Positions 45,670 through 53,131 of a stretch of DNA of 64,000 nt are shown here, one piece after another (the first letter of the stretch is position 1; the number at the start of each line of letters is the position of its first letter). The DNA lies in NCBI GenBank assembly GCA_017462825.1, contig JAFTQI010000007.1:1-64000 (forward strand). The letters run 5' to 3'. The position numbers and the translations under genes were made by a program. The notes below the pieces were generated by a model. That model did no database searches and was not told where the DNA came from. It worked only from the letters and a program-made list of their open reading frames with translations. This DNA comes from Clostridia bacterium. GTDB taxonomy: Bacteria > Bacillota_A > Clostridia > Christensenellales > Borkfalkiaceae.

Positions 45670-45698
45670 AGTATACCACAACCGTCCGTATTTTGCAA
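45670..45698 (-). promoter_or_regulatory. Promoter abutting the tilS start codon
   Basis: Minus strand: TTGCAA (45693-45698), 17-nt spacer, TATACT (45670-45675). Six nucleotides (GTTTTT) separate the -10 box from ATG 45663, so transcription should begin at or next to the start codon. Confidence 0.75.
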
Positions 45699-45728
45699 GG
45701 ATTTTTACGAAACACGTTAAAAAAGCCG

Positions 45729-45806
45729 AAAAAATGTATATACGCGCAAGCGTGCATTTCGACAGGTATACATCTTTGCATACTTACCAAACCTCGCTTG
45801 CGCGTA
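45729..45806 (-). terminator. Long hairpin after adhE
   Basis: Minus strand: TACGCGCAAGCG (45795-45806) pairs over 12 bp with CGCTTGCGCGTA (45741-45752), with a 42-nt loop, then TATACATTTTTT. The U-run is 6 nt from the stem, so it is an imperfect but plausible terminator for adhE. Confidence 0.6.
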
Positions 45807-45832
45807 AATCGTTAAACTCTTTTTATGAAACT

Positions 45833-48469
45833 TTACCGTCCTCTTTCGTCATAATCGACGCCGTAATACGCGCGCAAATACAACGCTTTAATTTCCTCCA
45901 CCAACGGATATCTCGGGTTCGCGCCCGTGCATTGATCGTCGAACGCGGCATTACTCAATTCGTCCACACTCGATAAAAATTCTTCCTCACTCACTCTATC
46001 CCCTAAGGCTTCCCGAATTGTTTTCGGCATTTTTAAGCGCGACTGCAACTCCTCGATTTTTACAATCAACGCGCGGAAGAGTTCTTCCTCCGTCCGTCCC
46101 TTACAACCGATATATCTCGCAATCTTCGCGTACCGAGAAAGACAGTCGGGATAAGCATACTGCGGAAACGTACCCATTTTCGTCGGATTTGCAGTAGCGT
46201 TAAATTTCATTACTTCGACAAGGAGGAGCGAGTTCGCCATGCCATGCGGCAAATGCCACTTCGCGCCTAATTTATGCGCCATTGAATGGCACACGCCCAA
46301 GAAGGCGTTCGCAAACGCCATACCCGCCATTGTTGCGGCGTTCGCGACTTTTTCCCTTGCGAGCATATCCGCTTCCCCTTTTTCAAATGCAAGGGGCAGG
46401 TACGAAACGAGCAAGGCAATCGCCTCTAATGCAAGTCCGTTCGTATAATCGGAGGCGAGCAACGAGCCTACCGCTTCTACCGCGTGCGAAAGAGCGTCCA
46501 ACCCCGCATTCGCCGTCAAACTCGGCGGGATTGTTTTCATAAGCTCCACGTCGCAAATCGCCATTGTCGGCATCAGCTCGTAATCGGCTAAGGGGTATTT
46601 CTCTCCCGTCCGTTCATCCGTAATGACGGCAAAGGGGGTGACTTCGCTCCCCGTCCCCGCCGTTGTAGGAATCGCTACGAACAATGCCTTTTCTCCCATT
46701 TTTGGGAAACCGAACACTCGTTTTCGGATGTCCATAAACCGCATGGCAAGATCTTCAAACTTCGTATTCGGGTGCTCGTAAAGCACCCACATAATCTTCG
46801 CCGCGTCCATCGGCGAACCGCCGCCCACAGCAATCACAACGTCGGGCTCAAATGCGCGCATACGCTCCGCGCCTTCTTTTGCGCAAGCCAACGTCGGATC
46901 GGGCGTAACCTCGAAAAATTCGGTATGTTCCATATTAAGTTCGTCCAATTCCCGCATTACCGATTGCGCCACGCCGTTTTTATACAAAAACTGGTCCGTA
47001 ACGATAAACGCGCGCTTACGATTATAATACTCTCGCAATTCTTTGAGCGCTAGCGCAAGCGAACCGCGCTTAAAATACAATCGTGCGGGCATACGGAACC
47101 AAAGCATATTCTCCCTGCGCTCAGCGACCGTTTTAATATTCATCAACTCCGAAATCCCTACGTTCTCACAAACGCTGTTTCCGCCCCACGAACCGCAGCC
47201 AAGCGTGAGCGACGGAGTCAAGCGGAAATTATACAAATCCCCGATCCCGCCCTGCGCCGCAGGCGTATTGACCAAAATCCGACAGGTTTTCATGCGTGCG
47301 TTGAACGCTTCCAGCCGCTCTTGCGCCCGATTCTCGTCGATATAAATTGCCGCCGTGTGCCCAAAACCGCCGCCACGCACAAGCGTATCCGCCTTTTCCA
47401 AAGCCTCGTCAAAGGAATCCGCTTTATACGCCGCCAAAACGGGGGAAAGCTTTTCCTGTGAAAAGGGCTCTTTCTCGCTCGTATCTGTCACTTCCGCAAC
47501 GAGAATTTTGATTTCATCACGTACCTGTATGCCTGCAAGCTCGGCAATCTCCACCGCGCGTTTCCCAACGATTTGGGGATTCAATCTCCCTTCGCCAAAG
47601 AGCAGTTTTCGAATTTTTTCTTTCTCTCCGTCCGTTAAAAAATAACAGCCTTGCGCCTGCATTTCTCCTTTCACCGCCGCGTAAATCTCTTTCGCCACCA
47701 CCACGGCTTGTTCGGACGCACAAATTACGCCGTTATCAAAGGTCTTAGAATGGACAATCGAAGACACCGCTAGCCTAATATCCGCAGTCTTATCGATTAC
47801 GGCAGGAGTATTCCCCGCGCCGACGCCGATAGCGGGTTTCCCCGACGAGTACGCCGCGCGCACCATTTGCGGTCCGCCCGTCGCCAAAATAATATCCGAT
47901 TCTTTCATTAGATAGGCGGAAAGCGCCACGCTCGGTTCGGTGATACACCCGATAATATCCTTGGGCGCACCCGCTTCTACCGCTGCTTGCAATACAATCT
48001 CCGCCGCCGCCAAAGTACACTTCTTCGCGCGCGGGTGAGGTGATAAAATCAATCCGTTTCGGGTTTTCAAGCATATGAGCGCCTTAAAAATCGCAGTAGA
48101 CGTTGGATTCGTCGTCGGAATCACCGCCGCCGCCACGCCTATCGGTTCGGCGATACGGGTATAACCGCCCGCCTCGTCCCGCTCGATCACGCCGCACGTT
48201 TTCTCGTTTTTATAGCGGTTATAGATATACTCAGCCGCGTAATGGTTTTTGAGCACCTTGTCCTCAAAGACCCCCATTCCCGTTTCTTCCACCGCCATTT
48301 GGGCAAGCAAAATCCGCGCGTCGTTTGCCTTTAAGGCCGCCGCGCGGAATATTTCGTCCACCTTTTCTTGCGGATAACGGGAAAACTCCACCTGCGCCTT
48401 TCGCACCTTTGCTAAGAGCTCTTGCAAAGAGCTTTCGTCCGTTGCCACTTGAATATTCTTTTTTACCAT
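45833..48469 (-). CDS. adhE: Bifunctional acetaldehyde-CoA/alcohol dehydrogenase
   Basis: 878 residues, the full fused enzyme. N-terminal aldehyde dehydrogenase (about 1-440): FDNGVICASEQAVV holds the catalytic Cys, with GVGAGNTPAVID before it. C-terminal iron-dependent alcohol dehydrogenase (about 450-870): GGGSPMDAAK, TTAGTGSEVTPFAVITD, and metal histidines in VCHSMAHKLGAKWHLPHG. It reduces acetyl-CoA to ethanol and reoxidises NADH in fermentation; family members form spirosomes. It lies 45 nt behind rex, its usual regulator, with AGGAG before the ATG. Confidence 0.97.
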   Translation of the reverse strand: MVKKNIQVATDESSLQELLAKVRKAQVEFSRYPQEKVDEIFRAAALKANDARILLAQMAVEETGMGVFEDKVLKNHYAAEYIYNRYKNEKTCGVIERDEAGGYTRIAEPIGVAAAVIPTTNPTSTAIFKALICLKTRNGLILSPHPRAKKCTLAAAEIVLQAAVEAGAPKDIIGCITEPSVALSAYLMKESDIILATGGPQMVRAAYSSGKPAIGVGAGNTPAVIDKTADIRLAVSSIVHSKTFDNGVICASEQAVVVAKEIYAAVKGEMQAQGCYFLTDGEKEKIRKLLFGEGRLNPQIVGKRAVEIAELAGIQVRDEIKILVAEVTDTSEKEPFSQEKLSPVLAAYKADSFDEALEKADTLVRGGGFGHTAAIYIDENRAQERLEAFNARMKTCRILVNTPAAQGGIGDLYNFRLTPSLTLGCGSWGGNSVCENVGISELMNIKTVAERRENMLWFRMPARLYFKRGSLALALKELREYYNRKRAFIVTDQFLYKNGVAQSVMRELDELNMEHTEFFEVTPDPTLACAKEGAERMRAFEPDVVIAVGGGSPMDAAKIMWVLYEHPNTKFEDLAMRFMDIRKRVFGFPKMGEKALFVAIPTTAGTGSEVTPFAVITDERTGEKYPLADYELMPTMAICDVELMKTIPPSLTANAGLDALSHAVEAVGSLLASDYTNGLALEAIALLVSYLPLAFEKGEADMLAREKVANAATMAGMAFANAFLGVCHSMAHKLGAKWHLPHGMANSLLLVEVMKFNATANPTKMGTFPQYAYPDCLSRYAKIARYIGCKGRTEEELFRALIVKIEELQSRLKMPKTIREALGDRVSEEEFLSSVDELSNAAFDDQCTGANPRYPLVEEIKALYLRAYYGVDYDERGR

Positions 48470-48514
48470 ACCGCTCCTACCGCCCGTTTTTTTACAAGCA
48501 ACCGAGCGGATTTT

Positions 48515-49162
48515 TTATTGTTTGTTCGTGCGGTACAGTTTTCCGGCGAGCATCGCAAGCGAAGCCGCTAAGTCCTCCGTTTTCAAAACGATATCTTTGG
48601 GTACGCGCAAGGGCGCAGGGGCAAAATTCCAAATTGCCTTGATACCTGCCTGCACCATTTTATTCAAAACTTCCTGCGCCGCCACCTTAGGCACGGTGAT
48701 AATCCCGATACGGATTTTATGTTCTTCGACAAACCCTTTCAGCTTATCCAAGCTCAAAATCACCTTCCCAGCGACTTCCGTTCCAATCAAATTCTCATTG
48801 ATGTCGAACGCCGCCACGACGTTAAGTCCGTTATTCTTGAACCCCTCGTAACCGAGCATCGCGCGGCCCAAACCGCCCGCGCCTACGATTATCGCGTCCG
48901 AAAGGTTGTCGTAGCCGAGAAATTTCTCAATATCCACAATCAAACGGCTGATCGCAAACCCCAAGCGCGGTCTACCCGGCTCGGAAGATACAAGCGCCAA
49001 ATCCTTTCTAACAAGTACCGACGATACGGAAATATTTTGTGCAATTACCGTCGAAGAAATGTATTGCGCACCCTTGGAATTTTCTTCCTGCAAAAAATGC
49101 AAATACAGCGGCATTCTGGAAAGCGTTGCCTTGGAAATCTCGTTCATCTCCGTCTTTTTCAT
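48515..49162 (-). CDS. rex: Redox-sensing transcriptional repressor Rex
   Basis: Start at ATG 49162 (MKKTEMNEISKATLSRMPLY) preceded by GGGGG; 215 residues, normal. N-terminal winged helix (about 1-80) and Rossmann domain with IIVGAGGLGRAMLGYEGF near 86. Rex senses the NADH/NAD ratio and leaves its operators when NADH rises, releasing fermentation genes such as adhE, which follows directly. I could not identify a convincing Rex operator next to this promoter. Confidence 0.95.
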   Translation of the reverse strand: MKKTEMNEISKATLSRMPLYLHFLQEENSKGAQYISSTVIAQNISVSSVLVRKDLALVSSEPGRPRLGFAISRLIVDIEKFLGYDNLSDAIIVGAGGLGRAMLGYEGFKNNGLNVVAAFDINENLIGTEVAGKVILSLDKLKGFVEEHKIRIGIITVPKVAAQEVLNKMVQAGIKAIWNFAPAPLRVPKDIVLKTEDLAASLAMLAGKLYRTNKQ

Positions 49163-49187
49163 ACGTATACCCCCTATTCTTATTTCT

Positions 49188-49216
49188 ATTATAGCACTTT
49201 CTATCGATAAAAACAA
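49188..49216 (-). promoter_or_regulatory. Promoter of rex-adhE
   Basis: Minus strand: TTGTTT (49211-49216), 17-nt spacer, TATAAT (49188-49193). The -35 box lies inside the arm of the preceding terminator hairpin. Confidence 0.7.
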
Positions 49217-49247
49217 GCGATTGAGAAAAAATTCTCAATCGCTTGTT
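49208..49247 (-). terminator. Terminator of the ABC permease gene
   Basis: AACAAGCGATTGAGAA and its perfect 16-bp complement (49212-49227 / 49232-49247) with a 4-nt loop; on the minus strand the arm runs into TTTTTATC. The plus strand also has eight T nearby (49252-49259). Confidence 0.85.
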
Positions 49248-49263
49248 CATACTTTTTTTTGAA

Positions 49264-50019
49264 TTATTTAATTTTCTTTTCCATCGCGGCGGCAAACATA
49301 GCAAAGGTCATTTCCAAAAGCAGCCCCAAAAGGAAGATGACAGCGACGAGCGCAAAGAGCTGCGGCACGTTAGAAAAGGTGCGCGCGTCATACAGCATAC
49401 CGCCCAAGCTACTCGCCGTAAGCGCCAAAATTTCCGCGGACACGACCAGTTTCAAGGAGAAAGACAACGCGCCCCCTGCTTCCCGTAAAATATACGGCGA
49501 AGAAAGCGGCAAATAAATCGCCGTGACCCGTCTTAAAAGGGGCGTACCCTGCACGCGGCTCACTGCAATCAAATGCTTGTCCACGCTCGAAACCCCTGCA
49601 AAAATCCCCGTATAAAGCATCGGGAATAAGGACATAAATGCGACCATCACGGGCGCATTCGCCACCCCGCCGATAGAAAGCAAAATCAAAAGCACCGCCA
49701 TTACGGGCATAGAGCGCAACGCCGACACAATCGGCGTGAAAAAATTCGAAAACGAGGGATACAGGTACGCGACGATTGCAAAAATCAATCCAAAAAGGAA
49801 AGAAATCAAAAAGGCAAACAGCGTCCTATCCAAGGTATGCAAAAGCCCTTCCCAAAACGCCGCTTTTGCAAACAGCGCTGCACATTCCTTTAGACTATCT
49901 CTAAAGGAGGGCACAAGCAATTCATTCCCCACATGAAAATACGCGACAATCCATACGCCGATCAAAAACACGACCGCCGCCAAAGTCTGCCATACGTTTT
50001 TCCAAATGAGTTTTTTCAT
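49264..50019 (-). CDS. ABC importer permease, nitrate/sulfonate type
   Basis: 251 residues, about six membrane segments. The cytoplasmic coupling loop (DKHLIAVSRVQGTPLLRRVT near 147-166) is the EAA-like motif of binding-protein-dependent permeases of the SsuC/TauC/ThiX group. It starts 16 nt from a MITE-like element that separates it from the binding-protein gene. No ATP-binding subunit is encoded nearby, so either an unlinked ATPase is shared or the system is incomplete. Substrate unknown. Confidence 0.9.
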   Translation of the reverse strand: MKKLIWKNVWQTLAAVVFLIGVWIVAYFHVGNELLVPSFRDSLKECAALFAKAAFWEGLLHTLDRTLFAFLISFLFGLIFAIVAYLYPSFSNFFTPIVSALRSMPVMAVLLILLSIGGVANAPVMVAFMSLFPMLYTGIFAGVSSVDKHLIAVSRVQGTPLLRRVTAIYLPLSSPYILREAGGALSFSLKLVVSAEILALTASSLGGMLYDARTFSNVPQLFALVAVIFLLGLLLEMTFAMFAAAMEKKIK

Positions 50020-50035
50020 GCTTTGTCCGTCCCTT

Positions 50036-50210
50036 AGGCTATGTCACAACAAACGGTTGATTAGTGCTTTGCACGTTTTGACAAGTAAAACGCAAGAAAG
50101 ACAAGCGTTTTGCGAAGGCGCATACCATCAGCGGTCTGCAACTGAGCATAACGCGCCGTATTTCACAGCGTTTTTCCGTCAAAAATCAATCGGACGTTGG
50201 GATAGAGCCT
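50036..50210. mobile_element. MITE-like 175-bp element
   Basis: The outer 15 nt are imperfect inverted repeats (AGGCTATGTCACAAC at 50036-50050; reverse complement of 50196-50210 is AGGCTCTATCCCAAC; 12 of 15 match). No ORF is present inside. It fills the space where an ABC ATPase gene could be expected and begins 5 nt after the stop codon of the permuted binding-protein gene. Target-site duplication is not clear. A non-mobile structured leader is the main alternative. Confidence 0.45.
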
Positions 50211-50214
50211 TTAC

Positions 50215-51225
50215 TTAAAGATTCGTAATTTCTTTATATTCCACGCCGTATTTTTTCAAAACGACCTTTAAGGTCAGCCCGGGCACTTGATTGATTTGCA
50301 AAACGCCCACCGTCTTCCCTTTCAAGTCCTCGATATTTTCCGCCGTGATTTGTTCTCCGTCTTTCGAAATCAAATACAAATTCCCGTGCGTGACCACGCC
50401 GAGCATTTCGTAATTTTCGCCGCTTCCCAAAAGCTTACTCGCCGCCGTCACGGGCAAAACGCACACGTCCGCGTTTTTATCCATATCGTTATAGGTCACC
50501 TTGCTCGCAATCAAGCTCGAATTGACCACTTTATAGGTAATCCCGTCGTCCTCGGTGTCCTCGTATAAAAGCTGGGCAAGCGCCAAAGCCGGAGCGCCGT
50601 CGGGCATACACACGGTAATTTCGTCCAATTCCCCCGACGCTGCGCACTCGCCGTTCCAGAAAAACGCGTCTTCAGGAATCGCCGTCGCACTCGCGTTCAC
50701 GTTCATCATTTCACGCAAAAACTCTGTCACTTCGTTCTTACTTTCCGTCGCATAGCTAAACCGCACGCCACAACGGGAAATCACTTCCGCGCTCAACATG
50801 GGCGCTTTCAAGCTCGTCGCTGCGCCCGAATCTTCCATATGCGCACTCACGCTATTGACAATATCCGTCGCCGAAGCGGTTTTCAGCCATTCCGCCGCAT
50901 TTTGCACTTTCTCGACAAACGCGCCGACAAACTCATGCGTTGCCAAAGACTTTTTCGCCACAATCACCGCTTGCGGATACCCTTCCTCGCCGCCGTACAG
51001 TGCTTGAATATCCCCTGCAATCGAATACCCTTTTTTGTTTTGCGCCGTAACCGCAGGTTCAGCCAAAAGGAAATAATCAGCGTCCACTGCACCCACTGCT
51101 TCAGGACCGGTAATTGCCAAAAGATTCACCGCATTTTCATCTTTGTCCTGTCCGCCGCCACACGCCGTCAAAGCGGTGAGGCAAACAGCCAAAACCGCGG
51201 CTGTTAAAAACTTACTTTTTTTCAT
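50215..51225 (-). CDS. Circularly permuted ABC substrate-binding lipoprotein
   Basis: 336 residues. The signal peptide ends in lipobox LTAC (Cys 22). The mature part is in unusual order: first the lobe normally found at the C-terminus (ITGPEAV, DADYFLLAEPAVTAQ, GYPQAVIVAKKS, FLREMMNVNASATAIPEDAF), then the lobe normally at the N-terminus (EITVCMPDGAPALALAQLLY, VLPVTAASKLLGSG, VVTHGNLYLIS, DLKGKTVGVLQ, PGLTLKVVLKKYGVEYKEI), where the protein stops. Normal NMT1/SsuA-like proteins run the other way round. The joint NGECAASGELDE may keep a relic of the original lipobox Cys. No frameshift is visible, so a stable fold is plausible. Confidence 0.85.
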   Translation of the reverse strand: MKKSKFLTAAVLAVCLTALTACGGGQDKDENAVNLLAITGPEAVGAVDADYFLLAEPAVTAQNKKGYSIAGDIQALYGGEEGYPQAVIVAKKSLATHEFVGAFVEKVQNAAEWLKTASATDIVNSVSAHMEDSGAATSLKAPMLSAEVISRCGVRFSYATESKNEVTEFLREMMNVNASATAIPEDAFFWNGECAASGELDEITVCMPDGAPALALAQLLYEDTEDDGITYKVVNSSLIASKVTYNDMDKNADVCVLPVTAASKLLGSGENYEMLGVVTHGNLYLISKDGEQITAENIEDLKGKTVGVLQINQVPGLTLKVVLKKYGVEYKEITNL

Positions 51226-51277
51226 ATTCTACTCCCAACGAAGCGCACGGCATTATGCCGTGCGCCCGTGCACTTAA

Positions 51278-52759
51278 TTATTTGCCGTTGTTTTTATTCT
51301 TTCTCTTCTTCTTGCGACGCTCTCTATTTGAGTATCTTCTATAATAAGGATCGCGTTTCATGCGCTCTTCTTCGCTCATATTCTCGAAGTCAAGCTCTTC
51401 TTCGATTTCCTCAATCGCCGTTTCTTCTACCGCAGGTTCTTCCGCGATTTCCTCAACCGCCGTTTCTTCTACCGCAGGTTCTTCCGTAATTCCCTCAACC
51501 GCCGTTTCTTCTACCGCAGGTTCTTCCGCGATTTCCTCAACCGCCGTTTCTTCTACCGCAGGTTCTTCCGTAATTTCTTCAGCTATAGTTTCTTCTACTA
51601 CGAGTTCTTCCGTAATTTCTTCAGCTATAGTTTCTTTAACGGGCGTTTCCACGCAAATTTCCGCTATAACTTCATATTCTTCCACAGGTTCTTCGACAAA
51701 TTCTTCGTTTTCAGCAAACGCCTCGCCCGAGCGCACCATCGCGTCCCATTCCTTAACGAGCAGCCAAGCGCCCGCACTCATATCCGCGCTACGCGCCGCG
51801 AGTTTTCTATCGAGATAACGAAGTCCCAAGCCGCGAAGCTTTAAGGTCATTTCCGCTTCCTTATCTTCTTCCAAACCGCACGCAAGGCAACCGCCTTCCT
51901 TGCAGCAAACTTCCACGAAATCGTATTCTGCCGCACCGCTTTTCACGTCCGCGATCAACGCGTCCGCTTCTTCGATTGAGGATACGACGGCGAATTTCCA
52001 TACCGTTTCTCCCTCTTGAATACAAGCTTCTCTCCTTGCCGACTTGCCGTAAAGCCCGCTATACGCAAGCTTTTGAATTGCGGTACGGGTCTTATCGGAA
52101 ACCAAGCAACGCGCGATAGCCTCCGCTTGACCGCCGCTTGCGGATACTATGTATGCTCCGCCCGAAGTCACCCCCAAAGGCGCGTCCAAAGCGGATTTAG
52201 GCTGCAAGCGAAGATTAACTTCGGTGCATTTGATAATTCTAGTAAGCTCGTCGAGCGTAAGCACGACGTCCGCGCCGCCGACGGATTTTTTACCTTTCCC
52301 CATTTCCAAAGCGATGACGCGTACGGTCTTTCCTTCCGCTTCGCGGTAATGTTTTTTCAAAAGCCGCGCGCAAAGCTCGGTGGTGGTAGGCAAAAGCTCA
52401 ATTTCAGGGTAATGTTCTTTCGCGTGCTTTACCCAACACGGGCATTCCGCAGAGAACACGGGCAACGTGTTCCCGCTCGATTTTTTGGCGTTTAATTTAT
52501 CGATTTGCATCAAAGCAATCGCGTCCGCGGCAACCGCGGAATCCACCACAGCGTCCACACCAATCGCGCGCAAAACGTTTGCAACCTTGAACGCGGAATC
52601 TTCCCCGCGCGCAAACCCGAATTTCTCGCCAAGCGCAACGCGCACAGCAGGCGCAATTTGCGCAACGACGAATGTTTTTTTCTTATTCGCCGCCAAAATT
52701 TTCCAAGCATACTCCATATCGGGGCTTTCCAAAATTTCATTTTCAACACAGTAATCCAT
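51278..52759 (-). CDS. Degenerate [FeFe]-hydrogenase-like protein with acidic repeat tail
   Basis: 493 residues from ATG 52759 (MDYCVENEILESPDMEYAWK), preceded by AGGAGGG. Residues about 25-300 follow the hydrogenase large-subunit fold: VVAQIAPAVRVALGEKFG (about 31-48), AECPCWVKHAKEHYPE (about 104-119; normally TSCCPGW), ALEMGKGKK (about 150; normally MPCTAKK), ASGGQAEA (about 207; normally TGGVMEA) and EVCCKEGGC (about 283; normally EVMACPGGC). Two of the four cubane-ligand cysteines, and the proton-relay Cys, are replaced, and the ferredoxin domains are missing, so hydrogen turnover is unlikely. The tail is a 14-residue acidic repeat ending in a Lys/Arg-rich stretch. Confidence 0.85.
   Translation of the reverse strand: MDYCVENEILESPDMEYAWKILAANKKKTFVVAQIAPAVRVALGEKFGFARGEDSAFKVANVLRAIGVDAVVDSAVAADAIALMQIDKLNAKKSSGNTLPVFSAECPCWVKHAKEHYPEIELLPTTTELCARLLKKHYREAEGKTVRVIALEMGKGKKSVGGADVVLTLDELTRIIKCTEVNLRLQPKSALDAPLGVTSGGAYIVSASGGQAEAIARCLVSDKTRTAIQKLAYSGLYGKSARREACIQEGETVWKFAVVSSIEEADALIADVKSGAAEYDFVEVCCKEGGCLACGLEEDKEAEMTLKLRGLGLRYLDRKLAARSADMSAGAWLLVKEWDAMVRSGEAFAENEEFVEEPVEEYEVIAEICVETPVKETIAEEITEELVVEETIAEEITEEPAVEETAVEEIAEEPAVEETAVEGITEEPAVEETAVEEIAEEPAVEETAIEEIEEELDFENMSEEERMKRDPYYRRYSNRERRKKKRKNKNNGK
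51421..51630 (-). repeat. Five 42-bp in-frame tandem repeats
   Basis: Five consecutive 42-bp units (51421, 51463, 51505, 51547, 51589), each encoding the 14-residue block VEETAVEEIAEEPA or a close variant. The first four units are nearly identical, the fifth is more diverged, and partial units flank both ends, as expected from slippage expansion. They lie inside the hydrogenase-like gene. Confidence 0.92.
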
Positions 52760-52824
52760 ATAATCCCTCCTCACGCGCGAGCGCACCTGCGCCCGTTGCA
52801 TAATTTATTATTTTCTTAATCCCA

Positions 52825-52864
52825 TATTCCGCGCGCCCGCAAAATACTCCGCGCGTCCGCAAAA
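52825..52864 (-). repeat. Tandem 20-bp repeat in the leader of the hydrogenase-like gene
   Basis: TATTCCGCGCGCCCGCAAAA (52825-52844) and TACTCCGCGCGTCCGCAAAA (52845-52864), 18 of 20 identical, lie between the promoter start (about 52881) and the ATG at 52759. The GC-rich core CGCGCG is unusual in this AT-rich leader and could be an operator or a structured RNA element. Confidence 0.7.
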
Positions 52865-52887
52865 CCATAGAATGCGTAGTTTAATGT

Positions 52888-52916
52888 ATTATATCACAAA
52901 CCGCAACTTTTTTCAA
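52888..52916 (-). promoter_or_regulatory. Promoter of the hydrogenase-like gene
   Basis: Minus strand: TTGAAA (52911-52916), 17-nt spacer, TATAAT (52888-52893). It gives a leader of about 120 nt that contains the 20-bp tandem repeat. The 372-nt gap from 52760 to 53131 holds only this promoter, the repeat and the trmB terminator. Confidence 0.8.
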
Positions 52917-53022
52917 GACCCTTACCAAAATTTTTTTGTCAATTTGAGCACTTTTTTTCAGTTTCTTGACAAATGCACGTCGGGGCATACAACTCCACGC
53001 CTATCCCTCAACCGCAAACGCA

Positions 53023-53050
53023 CAAAAAAGGGAAACGCAAAGCGTTTCCC
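53023..53050 (-). terminator. Terminator of trmB
   Basis: Minus strand: GGGAAACGC pairs over 9 bp with GCGTTTCCC around TTT and runs into six U. It is about 80 nt after the trmB stop. Confidence 0.88.
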
Positions 53051-53131
53051 AAATTTTGTTTATCTTTCTACTTTTATGTTATTTACGAAAAACCAGCACA
53101 GGCTTTCTAACCCCTAAAACTGAGTCAAACT

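Noticed and set aside
49163..49263. Rex operator upstream of rex-adhE
   Set aside because: The only inverted repeat here is a 16-bp terminator hairpin; no TTGTTAA-type palindrome is convincing.
51421..51630. Regular repeats resembling a CRISPR array
   Set aside because: Units are contiguous without spacers, a multiple of three and in frame inside a gene.
52872..53117. 81-residue plus-strand ORF between the hydrogenase-like gene and trmB
   Set aside because: It covers a promoter and a terminator of minus-strand genes and has no ribosome site.
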